From: Vibrio crassostreae | GTDB taxonomy: Bacteria; Pseudomonadota; Gammaproteobacteria; Enterobacterales; Vibrionaceae | Length of the DNA: 64,000 nucleotides | Direction of reading: 5' to 3' | Assembly: GCF_024347415.1 (NCBI RefSeq) | Contig: NZ_AP025476.1 | Span: 2,728,001 to 2,792,000, forward strand | Part shown: in pieces, positions 28,646-37,777 of the stretch | How positions within the stretch are numbered: position 1 is the stretch's first letter | Layout: every line of letters begins with the position of its first letter | Program-made: the position numbers and the translations under genes | Notes under the pieces: generated by a model | Databases searched by the model: none | Seen by the model: only the letters and a program-made list of their open reading frames with translations | What the model was told of the DNA's origin: nothing

Positions 28646-29779
28646 CTATTTCGAGAGTGGTTTCGCTGCTATTGGTTTAGCCACAATTGGTTTCGCCACA
28701 ATGCGAATATCCACACCAACCTGTCGAACATCTTTAATTTCTAGGTCAATAACGTCAGACATTGAAGTGAGCCCTAATGCGCCCATCAAACCTCGTCCGT
28801 CACTGCCCATAAGTTTAGGTGCTAAATAGAGGATTAGCTCATCCACCAGCTGTTCTTCAATCAAGCTTTTTGCCAATGTTGCGCCCGCTTCGACCCAAAT
28901 ATGGTCGATATGATTGGCAGGTAATTGACGCATCAGATCGTGCAAATCGAGCTGACCTGCATCTGTGGTTCCTACTTCAATATCCGCAGACGCTTCAGCC
29001 ACTCTTAACACTGGTGTTGGCGACTGATATAACTTGAGCTCAGGACGCAGTTGATTTTGACGATCAAGAATCACGCGAATTGGCTGACGAAGTTCATCTT
29101 CAGCGTAATGAGCTTTAATACTGCTTGGCAACTCTGCCCAGCGAACATTCAACGAGGCGTTATCTTCAATCACCGTTTGGCTTGTGGATAACACTGCGCC
29201 CGCTTTTGCTCGGTAATTCTGAACATCACGACGCGCTTCTGGCGATGTGATCCACTGGCTTTGGCCATTTTCCAATGCCGTTTGACCATCAAGGCTAGCC
29301 GCCATCTTCAACTGAACAAATGGCATGCCGGTTTGCATACGCTTGATAAATGCAGGGTTCAAATCAAGAGCATCTTGCTCTAACAAACCAATTTCAACCT
29401 CAATACCCGCGTCGCGTAGCATTTTGATACCACGACCTGCGACTTTTGGGTTTGGGTCCTGCATAGCGCAAATTACTTTTGCAACTTGAGCCTTAATCAA
29501 ACCTTCGGCACAAGGCGGCGTTCGACCATAATGCGAACAAGGTTCAAGTGTGACATAAGCTGTCGCGCCTTTGGCCTTATCGCCTGCCATTCTCATGGCA
29601 TGCACTTCGGCATGAGGTTCGCCCGCTTTAGCATGAAAACCTTCACCGACGATCTGACCATCGGTTTGTACGATGACACAGCCCACATTCGGGTTTGGTG
29701 CAGTAGTGTAAATGCCGCGTTTCGCTAATTGAATAGCACGCGACATCATTTGAAAATCTAGGGGAGTAAAGTTAGACAT
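28646..29779 (-). CDS. ribD: Bifunctional riboflavin deaminase/reductase RibD
   Basis: RibD deaminates the pyrimidine product of GTP cyclohydrolase II and then reduces its ribosyl side chain. The N-terminal deaminase has the zinc motifs HAEVHAMRMAG (about 56) and PCSHYGRTPPC (about 80-90). The reductase domain begins near residue 150 (FVQLKMAASLDG). The protein is 377 residues, slightly longer than E. coli RibD (367), and ends in a short tandem repeat of the type VAKPI. Ribosome-binding sequence GGGG precedes the ATG. It follows nrdR by 10 bases. Confidence 0.95.
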   Translation of the reverse strand: MSNFTPLDFQMMSRAIQLAKRGIYTTAPNPNVGCVIVQTDGQIVGEGFHAKAGEPHAEVHAMRMAGDKAKGATAYVTLEPCSHYGRTPPCAEGLIKAQVAKVICAMQDPNPKVAGRGIKMLRDAGIEVEIGLLEQDALDLNPAFIKRMQTGMPFVQLKMAASLDGQTALENGQSQWITSPEARRDVQNYRAKAGAVLSTSQTVIEDNASLNVRWAELPSSIKAHYAEDELRQPIRVILDRQNQLRPELKLYQSPTPVLRVAEASADIEVGTTDAGQLDLHDLMRQLPANHIDHIWVEAGATLAKSLIEEQLVDELILYLAPKLMGSDGRGLMGALGLTSMSDVIDLEIKDVRQVGVDIRIVAKPIVAKPIAAKPLSK

Positions 29780-29789
29780 GATTGAGGGG

Positions 29790-30239
29790 TTAGTCCTCTA
29801 ATTTAGCGATTTCTTCGCCAAACTCTCGGATGTCTTCAAAGCTACGGTAAACAGAGGCAAAACGGATGTACGCCACTTTGTCCAATTCTTTCAATTGGCC
29901 CATCACAAGGTTACCAATCATCTCGCTTGGTACTTCACGCTCACCAGTTGCACGGAGTTGTGACTTAATCGTACTGATCGCAAGTTCAATTGCATCAGCA
30001 CTCACTGGGCGTTTTTCTAGAGCGCGCTGAACACCACCGACCATTTTATCTTCGTTAAATGGTTCGCGGTTTCCATTCGACTTAATTACTTTAGGCATCA
30101 CAAGTTCTGCCGATTCGAACGTAGTAAAACGCTCGCTACATGCAAGGCATTGACGGCGACGACGAACCTGATGGCCATCGGCTACCAGTCTTGAATCGAT
30201 TACTTTAGTGTCGTTCTCTGAACAAAAAGGACAATGCAT
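29790..30239 (-). CDS. nrdR: Transcriptional repressor NrdR
   Basis: NrdR represses ribonucleotide reductase genes in response to ATP/dATP status. The 149-residue protein has an N-terminal zinc ribbon (CPFC near residues 3-6 and CLAC near 31-34, in [17 protein letters not shown]) and an ATP-cone domain (about 49-139, [17 protein letters not shown]). Length equals that of E. coli NrdR. It is the first gene of the riboflavin operon, an arrangement common in proteobacteria. Confidence 0.96.
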   Translation of the reverse strand: MHCPFCSENDTKVIDSRLVADGHQVRRRRQCLACSERFTTFESAELVMPKVIKSNGNREPFNEDKMVGGVQRALEKRPVSADAIELAISTIKSQLRATGEREVPSEMIGNLVMGQLKELDKVAYIRFASVYRSFEDIREFGEEIAKLED

Positions 30240-30289
30240 ATCACCTCCAAATAATTGATTATCAGTGTAACGGAATTGCCAAACGTTAG

Positions 30290-30319
30290 GAAAGAAAAAG
30301 GGCCAATTAAGGCCCTTTT
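30290..30319 (-). terminator. Terminator of proBA
   Basis: A 9-bp stem (AAAAGGGCC / GGCCCTTTT) with a 6-base loop and a T-rich tail on the minus strand, 77 bases beyond the proA stop. Confidence 0.9.
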
Positions 30320-30395
30320 GTGTGGTGATTCATTGATTATTGCTACTCGATCGCCATTTCAAAAATGAGCTGAGGAGTAAAATTAACGACCAGCG

Positions 30396-31646
30396 TTAAC
30401 CGCGAACTAAATAGTTCGCTTTACCTACCCACTTGTAACTTGTTAGCTCTTCTAAGCCCATGGGGCCGCGAGCATGCAATTTCTGGGTAGATACCGCCAC
30501 TTCAGCGCCTAAACCAAACTGCGCACCATCAGTGAAGCGAGTTGATGCATTTACATATACCGCCGCAGAACCTACCGAGTTAATAAAGCGCTCAGAGCTT
30601 TCTAGGCTGTTAGTCATGATCGCATCTGAGTGACTCGCGTTGTGCACGCGCATGTGGTCAATCGCTTCTGCAACGTCAGCAACCACTTTTACGCCTAGCG
30701 TGTAGCTTAACCATTCAGTGTCAAAGTCACCTTCAACCGCATCACGTTGGTCTTCAAAGCCAGTTAGCAGTGATTTTGCACTCGCATCAGCAACCAAGGT
30801 TACCTTGCCCGCTAAACGCTGTTTCAGCTTAGTAAGGAAAGCTTCAGCAACAGCTTCATGCACTAGCAGTGTATCCAATGAGTTACATGCAGATGGACGT
30901 TGAACTTTCGAGTTTTCAACCACATCGACAGACTTCTCAAGATCAGCGCTTTCATCAACAAAGATATGGCTGATACCGAAACCACCGATGATCACTGGAA
31001 TGGTGCTGTTCTCTTTACACATCTTGTGCAAGCCAGCACCACCACGAGGAATGATCATGTCAACATAGTCATCTAGCTTAAGCAGTTGAGATACGAGTTC
31101 ACGATCCGGTTTTTCGATGTACTGAACAGAAGCCGCAGGAAGTTCCGCTTTCTCTAATGCAGACTGGATTACTTTAACCAGTTCCATGTTCGAGAAAAAC
31201 GTCTCTTTACCGCCACGTAGGATACTTGCGTTACCAGTCTTCAGACACAATGCCGCAATATCAATCGTTACGTTCGGACGCGCTTCATAGATAACGCCAA
31301 CCACACCAAGCGGTACGCGACGGCGAGACAATGACATGCCGTTTTCCAGTACCTTGCTGTCAATTTCGCTGCCTACTGGGTCATTCAGGCTAATTACGTT
31401 ACGAACATCGTTAGCAATGCCTGTTAAGCGCTCTTCGTTAAGAAGTAGACGGTCAAGCAGTGCATCAGTTAAACCGGCTTCGCGACCTAGTTCGATATCT
31501 TTCGCATTCGCTTCTAAAATCGTTGCTGCGTTTGCTTCTAGTTCATCAGCGATGATCGCCAATGCTTTATTCTTTTGCGCCGTAGATGCGGTCGCTAGGT
31601 GGAAAGCAGCGTCTTTTGCTGCGATACCCATGTTAGTTAAATCCAC
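30396..31646 (-). CDS. proA: Gamma-glutamyl phosphate reductase ProA
   Basis: ProA reduces gamma-glutamyl phosphate to glutamate-5-semialdehyde with NADPH, the second step of proline synthesis. The 416-residue aldehyde-dehydrogenase-fold protein (E. coli 417) carries the catalytic cysteine in [14 protein letters not shown] (about 249-262). It has the typical [24 protein letters not shown] segment (about 124-147). It follows proB on the same strand after 91 bases that contain a hairpin. Confidence 0.97.
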   Translation of the reverse strand: MDLTNMGIAAKDAAFHLATASTAQKNKALAIIADELEANAATILEANAKDIELGREAGLTDALLDRLLLNEERLTGIANDVRNVISLNDPVGSEIDSKVLENGMSLSRRRVPLGVVGVIYEARPNVTIDIAALCLKTGNASILRGGKETFFSNMELVKVIQSALEKAELPAASVQYIEKPDRELVSQLLKLDDYVDMIIPRGGAGLHKMCKENSTIPVIIGGFGISHIFVDESADLEKSVDVVENSKVQRPSACNSLDTLLVHEAVAEAFLTKLKQRLAGKVTLVADASAKSLLTGFEDQRDAVEGDFDTEWLSYTLGVKVVADVAEAIDHMRVHNASHSDAIMTNSLESSERFINSVGSAAVYVNASTRFTDGAQFGLGAEVAVSTQKLHARGPMGLEELTSYKWVGKANYLVRG

Positions 31647-31686
31647 GTTTAACTCTCCCTAAATTCTGTCTGTCTTTGGATGTAAA

Positions 31687-31726
31687 AAGGCGATTCGCGA
31701 TGTCTAAACTCGCGGCTCATCGCCTT
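31687..31726 (-). other. Hairpin between proB and proA
   Basis: Arms AAGGCGAT (31687-31694) and ATCGCCTT (31719-31726) enclose a loop with further CGCG pairing. On the minus strand the hairpin is followed by TTTTT, so it looks like an intra-operon attenuator or partial terminator. Confidence 0.55.
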
Positions 31727-31737
31727 ATCATCACGAG

Positions 31738-32877
31738 CTACTCTTGAATCACGACTAGGTCGTCACGGTGAATGACTTCTGACCCGTAATCGTAACCAAG
31801 GATGTCGCCAATATCTTTACTGTGCTTGCCTGCTATTTTTGCTAGGTCTTGGCTTGAGTAGCTAGCGATACCACGCGCTACTACTTTGCCTTTGCTGTCT
31901 GTGACTTGGGTAACTTCACCACGAGAGAACTCGCCTTTAACTCGAACAACCCCTTTAGCCAACAAGCTACTGCCTTTGGTGTTGACTGCGTTTACTGCAC
32001 CGTCGTCGACCACAATGTCACCAGCTGAAGCCGGACCCGCTAAAATCCAGCGTTTACGGTTTTCAAGCGCTTCGGCTAACGGCAAGAAACGTGTGCCTTG
32101 TGGGTTGTCACTCAGTGAGTCAAACACCACATTTTCAGCACTGCCCGCAGCAATAATCACTTCGATGCCAGCGCGACGAGCAATATCCGCAGCCTGCAGT
32201 TTTGTCGCCATGCCGCCAGTACCTAACGTTGTACCGCTGCCGCCTGCAATCTTACGCAGTGTGTCATCAATGGTTTTCACTTCTTTGATGAGCTCAGCAT
32301 TTGGGTCTTTACGAGGGTCAGCCGTAAACAGGCCTTTTTGGTCTGTTAGTAGCAAAAGCTTATCAGCACCGCACAAAATACCCACTAATGCCGACAAGTT
32401 ATCATTGTCGCCCACTTTAATTTCGTTGGTTGCTACTGCATCATTTTCGTTTACTACCGGAATAATATCGTGTTCAACAAGTGCGTTGATCGTGTCACGT
32501 GCATTCAGAAAACGCTCGCGATCATCGAGATCAGCACGAGTCAGTAGCATCTGACCAATCTTAAGGCCATAGATAGCAAACAAAGACTCCCAAACTTGAA
32601 TCAACTGGCTTTGCCCAACTGCCGCAAGCAACTGTTTGCTCGCCATTGAGTTGGGAAGTGCGGGGTAACCAAGGTGCTCACGTCCTGCTGCAATTGCACC
32701 AGACGAAACCATAACCACAGAGTGGCCTTGTTTTTTTAATTCTGCACATTGACGAACCAGCTCAACCATGTGAGCACGATCTAATGCCAATGTTCCACCA
32801 GTTAAGACACTGGTACCCAGTTTAACAACGACAGTTTTACGTTGTGTTGTTGTCCCGCTTTGATGATTTGTTGTCAT
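31738..32877 (-). CDS. proB: Glutamate 5-kinase ProB
   Basis: ProB phosphorylates glutamate to gamma-glutamyl phosphate and is the proline-inhibited first enzyme of the pathway. The 379-residue protein has an amino-acid-kinase domain ([13 protein letters not shown] near residue 16, [14 protein letters not shown] near 55, [18 protein letters not shown] near 140) and a C-terminal PUA domain (about 280-370). I start at the ATG at 32877 (MTTNHQ), since the 15 extra upstream codons have no family counterpart. It is the first gene of proBA. Confidence 0.96.
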   Translation of the reverse strand: MTTNHQSGTTTQRKTVVVKLGTSVLTGGTLALDRAHMVELVRQCAELKKQGHSVVMVSSGAIAAGREHLGYPALPNSMASKQLLAAVGQSQLIQVWESLFAIYGLKIGQMLLTRADLDDRERFLNARDTINALVEHDIIPVVNENDAVATNEIKVGDNDNLSALVGILCGADKLLLLTDQKGLFTADPRKDPNAELIKEVKTIDDTLRKIAGGSGTTLGTGGMATKLQAADIARRAGIEVIIAAGSAENVVFDSLSDNPQGTRFLPLAEALENRKRWILAGPASAGDIVVDDGAVNAVNTKGSSLLAKGVVRVKGEFSRGEVTQVTDSKGKVVARGIASYSSQDLAKIAGKHSKDIGDILGYDYGSEVIHRDDLVVIQE

Positions 32878-32945
32878 GAAGTCTTTTATGGATAAAACAA
32901 ATAAGAGGTGATGTTTTAGCAATCAAAAGGGGAATTCACAAGCAG

Positions 32946-32972
32946 AAAAGGTGCGAAATCGCACCTTTTTGC
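32946..32972 (-). terminator. Terminator of crl
   Basis: A 10-bp stem (AAAAGGTGCG / CGCACCTTTT) with a 4-base loop, 27 bases beyond the crl stop. It may work on both strands. Confidence 0.88.
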
Positions 32973-32998
32973 TTTATATAGAAGAGTAACCTTTAAAA

Positions 32999-33388
32999 TT
33001 AGACGAATTCGACAGACTCTTCGTCTAATTGGATACTGATTTCAAACTTACTTTGAAGTTCATCAACCAGTTTTTTGTGGAAGGCTTCTTGAGTTCGAGA
33101 GACCTCAGCGACCGCCTTTTTAGGTAACGGCAAAGAATCCCAGTTACCATCGATGTTGTATTTACCGATATTGTACTTCGCCGAATATCCCTCTTCCGAC
33201 TTGTCCAACTCCAGCCACCAGCCCCAAAACTCGCGTTCTTCTGGTGATTTTTTATCGTTCACACATACAGACAAGCAATCAAAGATATAATGACCTTCTT
33301 CTGATTGCGGTTCCCTCAAGTATGGCCCAATCGCCTTTAAAACATTCAACAAGCGGTAATGCGTAGGTTGTTGTGTCACTTCTGACAT
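32999..33388 (-). CDS. crl: Sigma factor-binding protein Crl
   Basis: Crl binds RpoS and promotes its assembly with RNA polymerase core in stationary phase. The 129-residue protein contains the family sequence [42 protein letters not shown] and [22 protein letters not shown]. Length is close to E. coli Crl (133). The crl-frsA-gpt cluster is conserved with enterobacteria, which supports the assignment. Confidence 0.95.
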   Translation of the reverse strand: MSEVTQQPTHYRLLNVLKAIGPYLREPQSEEGHYIFDCLSVCVNDKKSPEEREFWGWWLELDKSEEGYSAKYNIGKYNIDGNWDSLPLPKKAVAEVSRTQEAFHKKLVDELQSKFEISIQLDEESVEFV

Positions 33389-33532
33389 ATTGAATCTCCA
33401 TTTTCAATGTTAAGAATGACGTTACTCAGACTGTTATACGTAGAAACTACGCAATTGGATTTTATAAATTATTACTGAGTATCAGGTACTTAGTTTGTAC
33501 ACTTTTCATGCTTAACTAATTTAGGAGAAATG

Positions 33533-34786
33533 TCATCTAAATAATTCATCCTCAAGCCACTTTATCGCCAATTCGAGGGATTGCTCATAACCTTGTGTAA
33601 TTGACTTAGCTTTGATTTTCTTCGCTTTTCCGTAATCACTGTAAATAGCAACCAGTTGATTATCCATCGGTGGTGATACAGGATCACCCTCTAAGGCCAA
33701 TGCCAAGATAGGAACACTGGTTTTACTGTTTGACAGCAAACCTTGCACCTTCAGTGACCACGCCATCAATTGCCCAGAAAGACTATTGATATCGACCGCC
33801 CCTTTACCAAGACGCGAAGCCAACACATCCAAATGCATCTTAGGCATCTGCTTAAGTTTGTCGGCATGAACAAAGATATCGTGAATTGGCGCGCCTAAAG
33901 AGATACATGCTTTTATCTTATGTTGCTCAAGGAAAGATAATCTGACCATCGCATTGCCGCCAAAGCGGAAGCCAAATAAACCCACTTTGTGGTGATCCAC
34001 CCATGGAATGTTAGGTAGCTCATTCAGCACAGCTTGGTGAAGACAAGACGAGTCTTCTGTCAAAGGCCAATGCGCACTGTGCCCTATCGATGGCATGTCT
34101 ACCGTTAACATAGCAATGTTCTTAGGTGCTAAATAATCCCTAAACAAGCGCCACATATCAGTTTGTAAGCTATCGAGACCCGCGCTGACAATCACAACTG
34201 GTTGTGGTTTGTCTGTTTTAGTTAGATGCAAGTTCGCTTTGATCTTCTTGTTTTGGTACGGAATATCAATCTGCTTGACGATCAACTTGGTGTGCTTAAT
34301 CGCTTCAGAATAGGCTGCGTTGGCCAACACTTGAGCCTGAGCTGCCAAATTGTCGTTCTTGAGATGTGGGTAACCCGCAATACTGAAACACAACGATGCT
34401 GAAAACAGCTCTTCAGCCATCTCTTCACCGTTCTTTTCATTAGAACGATTCTGATGTTGCATACCCAGCTTGGTCCATTCGTATGCCCAATTACCACTTC
34501 GGTAACCCATAACCGTATCAAGCCACTCATCGGTTGTACGAGAGTTATCTGATGACGCGATGCGAGCCAATACCGCTTCTTGCTCTATTGGATTAACGCC
34601 TTGCCATACCCACTGAAGACGTCTTAGGTTTCGGTACCATGATGAGTTTTGCTGTTCACGCTTCTCATCCAATAACGCTTCAGAGCTTGGCATGTATTGT
34701 GTCAACATTGAGGTCTCTTTCGCCTGCTTGTGCTTTACAAACAAAGTTTCCGAAAGGTTCGAGCTCGTTTCTTCTGGTTCAGACAT
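33533..34786 (-). CDS. frsA: Alpha/beta-hydrolase-fold protein FrsA
   Basis: FrsA (YafA) binds unphosphorylated EIIA-Glc of the sugar phosphotransferase system and shifts cells between fermentation and respiration. The 417-residue protein (E. coli 414) has a helical N-terminal lid and an alpha/beta hydrolase core. The position of the usual GxSxG elbow reads GFRFGG, as in E. coli FrsA, so a serine nucleophile is absent there. Enzymatic claims for the family are disputed. I start at the ATG at 34786; the extra 12 upstream codons are unsupported. It lies between gpt and crl. Confidence 0.92.
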   Translation of the reverse strand: MSEPEETSSNLSETLFVKHKQAKETSMLTQYMPSSEALLDEKREQQNSSWYRNLRRLQWVWQGVNPIEQEAVLARIASSDNSRTTDEWLDTVMGYRSGNWAYEWTKLGMQHQNRSNEKNGEEMAEELFSASLCFSIAGYPHLKNDNLAAQAQVLANAAYSEAIKHTKLIVKQIDIPYQNKKIKANLHLTKTDKPQPVVIVSAGLDSLQTDMWRLFRDYLAPKNIAMLTVDMPSIGHSAHWPLTEDSSCLHQAVLNELPNIPWVDHHKVGLFGFRFGGNAMVRLSFLEQHKIKACISLGAPIHDIFVHADKLKQMPKMHLDVLASRLGKGAVDINSLSGQLMAWSLKVQGLLSNSKTSVPILALALEGDPVSPPMDNQLVAIYSDYGKAKKIKAKSITQGYEQSLELAIKWLEDELFR

Positions 34787-34824
34787 TGGGATACTTAATA
34801 AGAAATGGTTGTCACTAATCATAT

Positions 34825-34853
34825 AAAAAAAATGACCCTATAAAGGGTCATTT
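34825..34853 (-). terminator. Terminator of gpt
   Basis: A 10-bp stem (AAATGACCCT / AGGGTCATTT) with a short loop and a long T run on the minus strand, just after the gpt stop. Confidence 0.9.
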
Positions 34854-34874
34854 CTCAAAAAACTAAGTTTACGC

Positions 34875-35339
34875 TTATTTTGACTTGCGATTTACTGGCT
34901 CAACGTAGCTTAGGCTAGTATCCCAAGGTTGCTCAATCCATGTGTCTTGAGCGATATCAACAATGTACTCGTCTAGCAAATCAGCGCCAGATGGTTTTGC
35001 ACATACAGCGATCAGTTTCGCTTTAGGGTACATTTCGCGAAGCTTACGTGCAGTGTCACCACTATCAACCAAGTCTTCAACGATTAGGAAGCCTTCGCCG
35101 TCACCTTCAGGTGCTTTAACTACTGTCATATCACGTTGGTGATCGTGGTCGTAGCTAGAAATACAAATCGTATCTACGTGACGAATACCTAGTTCACGAG
35201 CCAAGATTGCACCAGGAACCAAACCACCACGGCTTACTGCCCAGATGCCTTTCCACTGCTCTGCTGGCATTTGCTTTTCAGCAAGTTGACGGCAGTAAGT
35301 CTGCATGTTGTCCCAAGTGATAACGAATTTGTTGCTCAT
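34875..35339 (-). CDS. gpt: Xanthine-guanine phosphoribosyltransferase
   Basis: Gpt salvages guanine, xanthine and hypoxanthine to their 5'-monophosphates with PRPP. The 154-residue protein (E. coli 152) has the PRPP-binding motif [18 protein letters not shown] (about 83-100) and the N-terminal [28 protein letters not shown]. It is flanked by frsA and by a purine permease, which suggests a local purine-salvage group. Confidence 0.96.
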   Translation of the reverse strand: MSNKFVITWDNMQTYCRQLAEKQMPAEQWKGIWAVSRGGLVPGAILARELGIRHVDTICISSYDHDHQRDMTVVKAPEGDGEGFLIVEDLVDSGDTARKLREMYPKAKLIAVCAKPSGADLLDEYIVDIAQDTWIEQPWDTSLSYVEPVNRKSK

Positions 35340-35423
35340 AGTATAAAACCTAATAATTTTGTCATGTTATTAGAGGCTATCTCAAACATAGCCTCTTCAG
35401 CGATTAAGCAGAAATCTAGACGA

Positions 35424-36713
35424 TTAAGCGAAAATGTATTTAAGAATAAAGATAGCCGACATTACCCACACAGCAGGTGAAACGTCGCGACCTTTACCAC
35501 TTAGCAGCTTAATTGCAGCGTAAGCGATGAAACCTAGTGAGATACCCTCAGCGATAGAGTACGTCAGCGGCATAAGCAGACATGTTACCACGACTGGTGC
35601 TGCTTCCGTAAGATCACGCCAATCAATGCCAACTAGGCCAGACATCATCAGAATTGCTACATAGAAAAGTGCACCTGATGTTGCGTAAGCCGGAATCATA
35701 CCTGCAAGTGGCGAGAAGAAAAGAGCCAGTAGGAATAAGATACCAACAACAACCGCTGTTAGACCTGTACGGCCGCCTTCAGCGACACCCGCAACACTCT
35801 CAACATAAGAAGTAGTATTTGATGTACCTAGCAGTGCACCAATAGATGTTGCTGTAGAGTCAGCAAGCAGTGCTTTGTTCAAGCGAGGTAGTTTGCCGTC
35901 TTCTTTGATTAGGTTTGCTTTCGTTGCAACACCAACCAGAGTACCCGCTGTATCGAACAAATCGACGAACAAGAATGCGAATACCACTGAAATCATACCG
36001 ATTTCAAATACAGCAGAGAAATCAAGCTGCATGAATGTAGGAGCAAGGCTTGGTGGTGTAGACATGATGCCGCCGTATTGAACGTCACCAATAACAATGC
36101 CAAGAGCTGTGATAGCTAGAATCGCAATCATTACTGCGCCTTTCACGCCACGGTGAACAAGAGCAATCGTTAGGAAGAAGCCTAATGAACCTAGGATAGG
36201 AGCAATAGCAGTAATATCGCCCAGAGATACTTTAGTTGCTGGGTTAGAAACAACGATGCCAGCATTGCTCAGTGCAATAAACGCTAGGAAAAGACCGATA
36301 CCCGCAGAGATACCAACACGTAGAGACATAGGAATCGAGTTGATAATCCATTCACGGATCTTAAAGATACTTAAGAAAATGAAGATTACACCTGATACGA
36401 AAACCGCTGCCAGAGCAACTTGCCACGTATAACCCATACCCATAACAACTGCGTAGGTAAAGAAAGCGTTCAACCCCATACCTGGTGCTTGAGCGATTGG
36501 GTAGTTAGCAACAAAGCCCATGATGAAACAGCCAATAGCAGCCGCTAAACAGGTTGCTACAAATACAGCGCCATGGTCCATACCAGCATCAGCTAGAATC
36601 ATTGGGTTTACAAAAATGATGTAAGCCATTGTTAGGAAGGTTGTTAGACCTGCGATGATTTCAGTGCGCACATTGGTGCCATTTTCACTGAGTTTGAATA
36701 GCTTTTCGAACAT
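35424..36713 (-). CDS. NCS2 family purine permease (AzgA/GhxP-type)
   Basis: A proton-coupled nucleobase importer of the NCS2 family, AzgA-like branch, 429 residues with about 12-14 membrane helices. Diagnostic sequence includes NVRTEIIAGLTTFLTMAYIIFVNPMIL (about 14-40), the substrate-site segment QAPGMGLNAFF (about 74-84) and VDLFDTAGTLVGVA (about 249-262). E. coli paralogues carry adenine (AdeP/AdeQ) or guanine/hypoxanthine (GhxP/GhxQ); I cannot tell which. A PurR-type operator lies 23 bases before the start, and gpt is immediately downstream. Confidence 0.9.
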   Translation of the reverse strand: MFEKLFKLSENGTNVRTEIIAGLTTFLTMAYIIFVNPMILADAGMDHGAVFVATCLAAAIGCFIMGFVANYPIAQAPGMGLNAFFTYAVVMGMGYTWQVALAAVFVSGVIFIFLSIFKIREWIINSIPMSLRVGISAGIGLFLAFIALSNAGIVVSNPATKVSLGDITAIAPILGSLGFFLTIALVHRGVKGAVMIAILAITALGIVIGDVQYGGIMSTPPSLAPTFMQLDFSAVFEIGMISVVFAFLFVDLFDTAGTLVGVATKANLIKEDGKLPRLNKALLADSTATSIGALLGTSNTTSYVESVAGVAEGGRTGLTAVVVGILFLLALFFSPLAGMIPAYATSGALFYVAILMMSGLVGIDWRDLTEAAPVVVTCLLMPLTYSIAEGISLGFIAYAAIKLLSGKGRDVSPAVWVMSAIFILKYIFA

Positions 36714-36735
36714 TATCGAATCCTATAAGGGTAAA

Positions 36736-36751
36736 AAGTAAACGGTTGCGT
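36736..36751. promoter_or_regulatory. PurR-type operator before the purine permease
   Basis: The minus strand reads ACGCAACCGTTTACTT, which fits every defined position of the E. coli PurR consensus ANGCAANCGNTTNCNT. It is 23 bases upstream of the permease ATG. Purine repression by PurR is the natural inference. Confidence 0.75.
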
Positions 36752-37119
36752 AATCGATTGGCTGTGGATTATAAAGTTATCAAATAACAAATTCCAGATA
36801 GAATTAAGGCTCTAATCGATATTTATCAGAATGCCGTATGAAACAAAGCGATTAAAAACGCAGTAATTACCAAGGAATAATCATAATAAACAGTTAATTA
36901 AGCCCATTAAGCACAATGAAAAATCTTGGTTACTTTTTCGACCATCGGTTATTTTGATAGAGAATCTAGCCATTAAATTCTGAATTCAAACCCACAAGAG
37001 TTGTGTATTTTTCAACAGGATCAGTAATAAGGCGCAAATTGATATTTTGGCGCTTAAAAAACAACCACGCAGAGCAACAGGAAAAGAGATGAGATAAAGC
37101 GGTTTGGAAAAGTAGCAGG
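36752..37119. other. Intergenic region upstream of the purine permease
   Basis: AT-rich spacer of about 370 bases. I see no conserved element in it. A 73-codon minus-strand frame at 36986-37207 runs through the terminator at 37120-37150 and has no ribosome-binding site, so I do not call it. Confidence 0.5.
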
Positions 37120-37150
37120 CAAAAAAAACGCCACTCAAAACTGAGTGGCG
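37120..37150 (-). terminator. Strong terminator of the small minus-strand transcript
   Basis: A 9-bp stem (CGCCACTCA / TGAGTGGCG) with a 4-base loop followed on the minus strand by eight T. No annotated large gene ends here. It therefore implies a short transcript coming from the 37.4-kb side. Confidence 0.92.
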
Positions 37151-37234
37151 GTAGAATCTGTCAACCAAAAGGGCTGTAAAAGAATTCCAATATATAGGGG
37201 TGAACAAAACTGTTCGAGTTACATGCTTACGGTA

Positions 37235-37321
37235 TTAGTAACCAAAGCTTGTAGGGTATGCAAAGTTGCTAGTGTAAACAGAGCTGTTAAGCCAGAACAT
37301 TGCAGATGGTAAACCTTTCAT
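37235..37321 (-). CDS. Candidate 28-residue small protein (unrecognised)
   Basis: A short minus-strand reading frame opens with MKGLPSAMFWLNSS and ends in SFGY. An AAGGTGAT ribosome-binding site lies five bases before the ATG. It has its own predicted promoter (37435-37462), a leader of about 105 bases and a strong terminator 85 bases after the stop, so the transcript would be about 310 bases. The peptide is rich in aromatic, Ser and Asn residues and has no clear membrane helix or signal peptide. I do not recognise it. It may be a genuine small protein, a leader peptide, or a frame inside a regulatory RNA; promoter, ribosome-binding site and terminator together favour a real gene. Confidence 0.55.
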   Translation of the reverse strand: MKGLPSAMFWLNSSVYTSNFAYPTSFGY

Positions 37322-37434
37322 AACTATCACCTTAATAAATCAATAAAAAACAAATTTGATTTCTCGGTTCCTTGGAGGCGATAAAACGGACTCATCCTTT
37401 GAGCATTTACTCTTCGTCTCAGAAGCTGGTTATT

Positions 37435-37462
37435 AATATACCCTAAAGAAAAAAGATTACAA
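37435..37462 (-). promoter_or_regulatory. Predicted promoter of the small minus-strand transcript
   Basis: Reading the minus strand, -35 TTGTAA (37457-37462) and -10 TATATT (37435-37440) are separated by 16 bases. The inferred start is near 37428. Confidence 0.5.
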
Positions 37463-37546
37463 GCATTTTTTGCTATACGTCACACTTTTGGCTATTTATG
37501 GTTATTTTTCAAACTTATTTTCGTAATTAAATTACAGAAAAGAATT

Positions 37547-37562
37547 AAACAAACGTTTGCCT
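37547..37562. promoter_or_regulatory. PurR-like palindrome upstream of pepD
   Basis: AAACAAACGTTTGCCT contains the perfect palindrome CAAACGTTTG and fits the PurR consensus with one mismatch. It lies between the small minus-strand gene and pepD, about 215 bases before pepD, so which gene it serves is unclear. The remainder of 37322-37777 is AT-rich and shows nothing else I can name. Confidence 0.4.
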
Positions 37563-37777
37563 GTGTCATTTATAAGCATCAAAGCGCTTAATCATGATCA
37601 GATGGACAAGATCGCTTTCAAAATTTGAGCTATTTGAGGTTTAGAACCGCTACTCGTCAAAACACTCTAGTGGTATGCTGTTGCCATCAAAACAGACCCA
37701 TATTTTAGATTTTTGTTCTAAGTTTTCACCTATAAAAACCCTAAATATATGGTTATCAAATAAAAAAGGAGTCATCC

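Noticed and set aside
36986..37207. 73-codon minus-strand frame with hydrophobic composition
   Set aside because: It runs through a strong terminator and lacks a ribosome-binding site; the small gene at 37235-37321 better explains the transcript.
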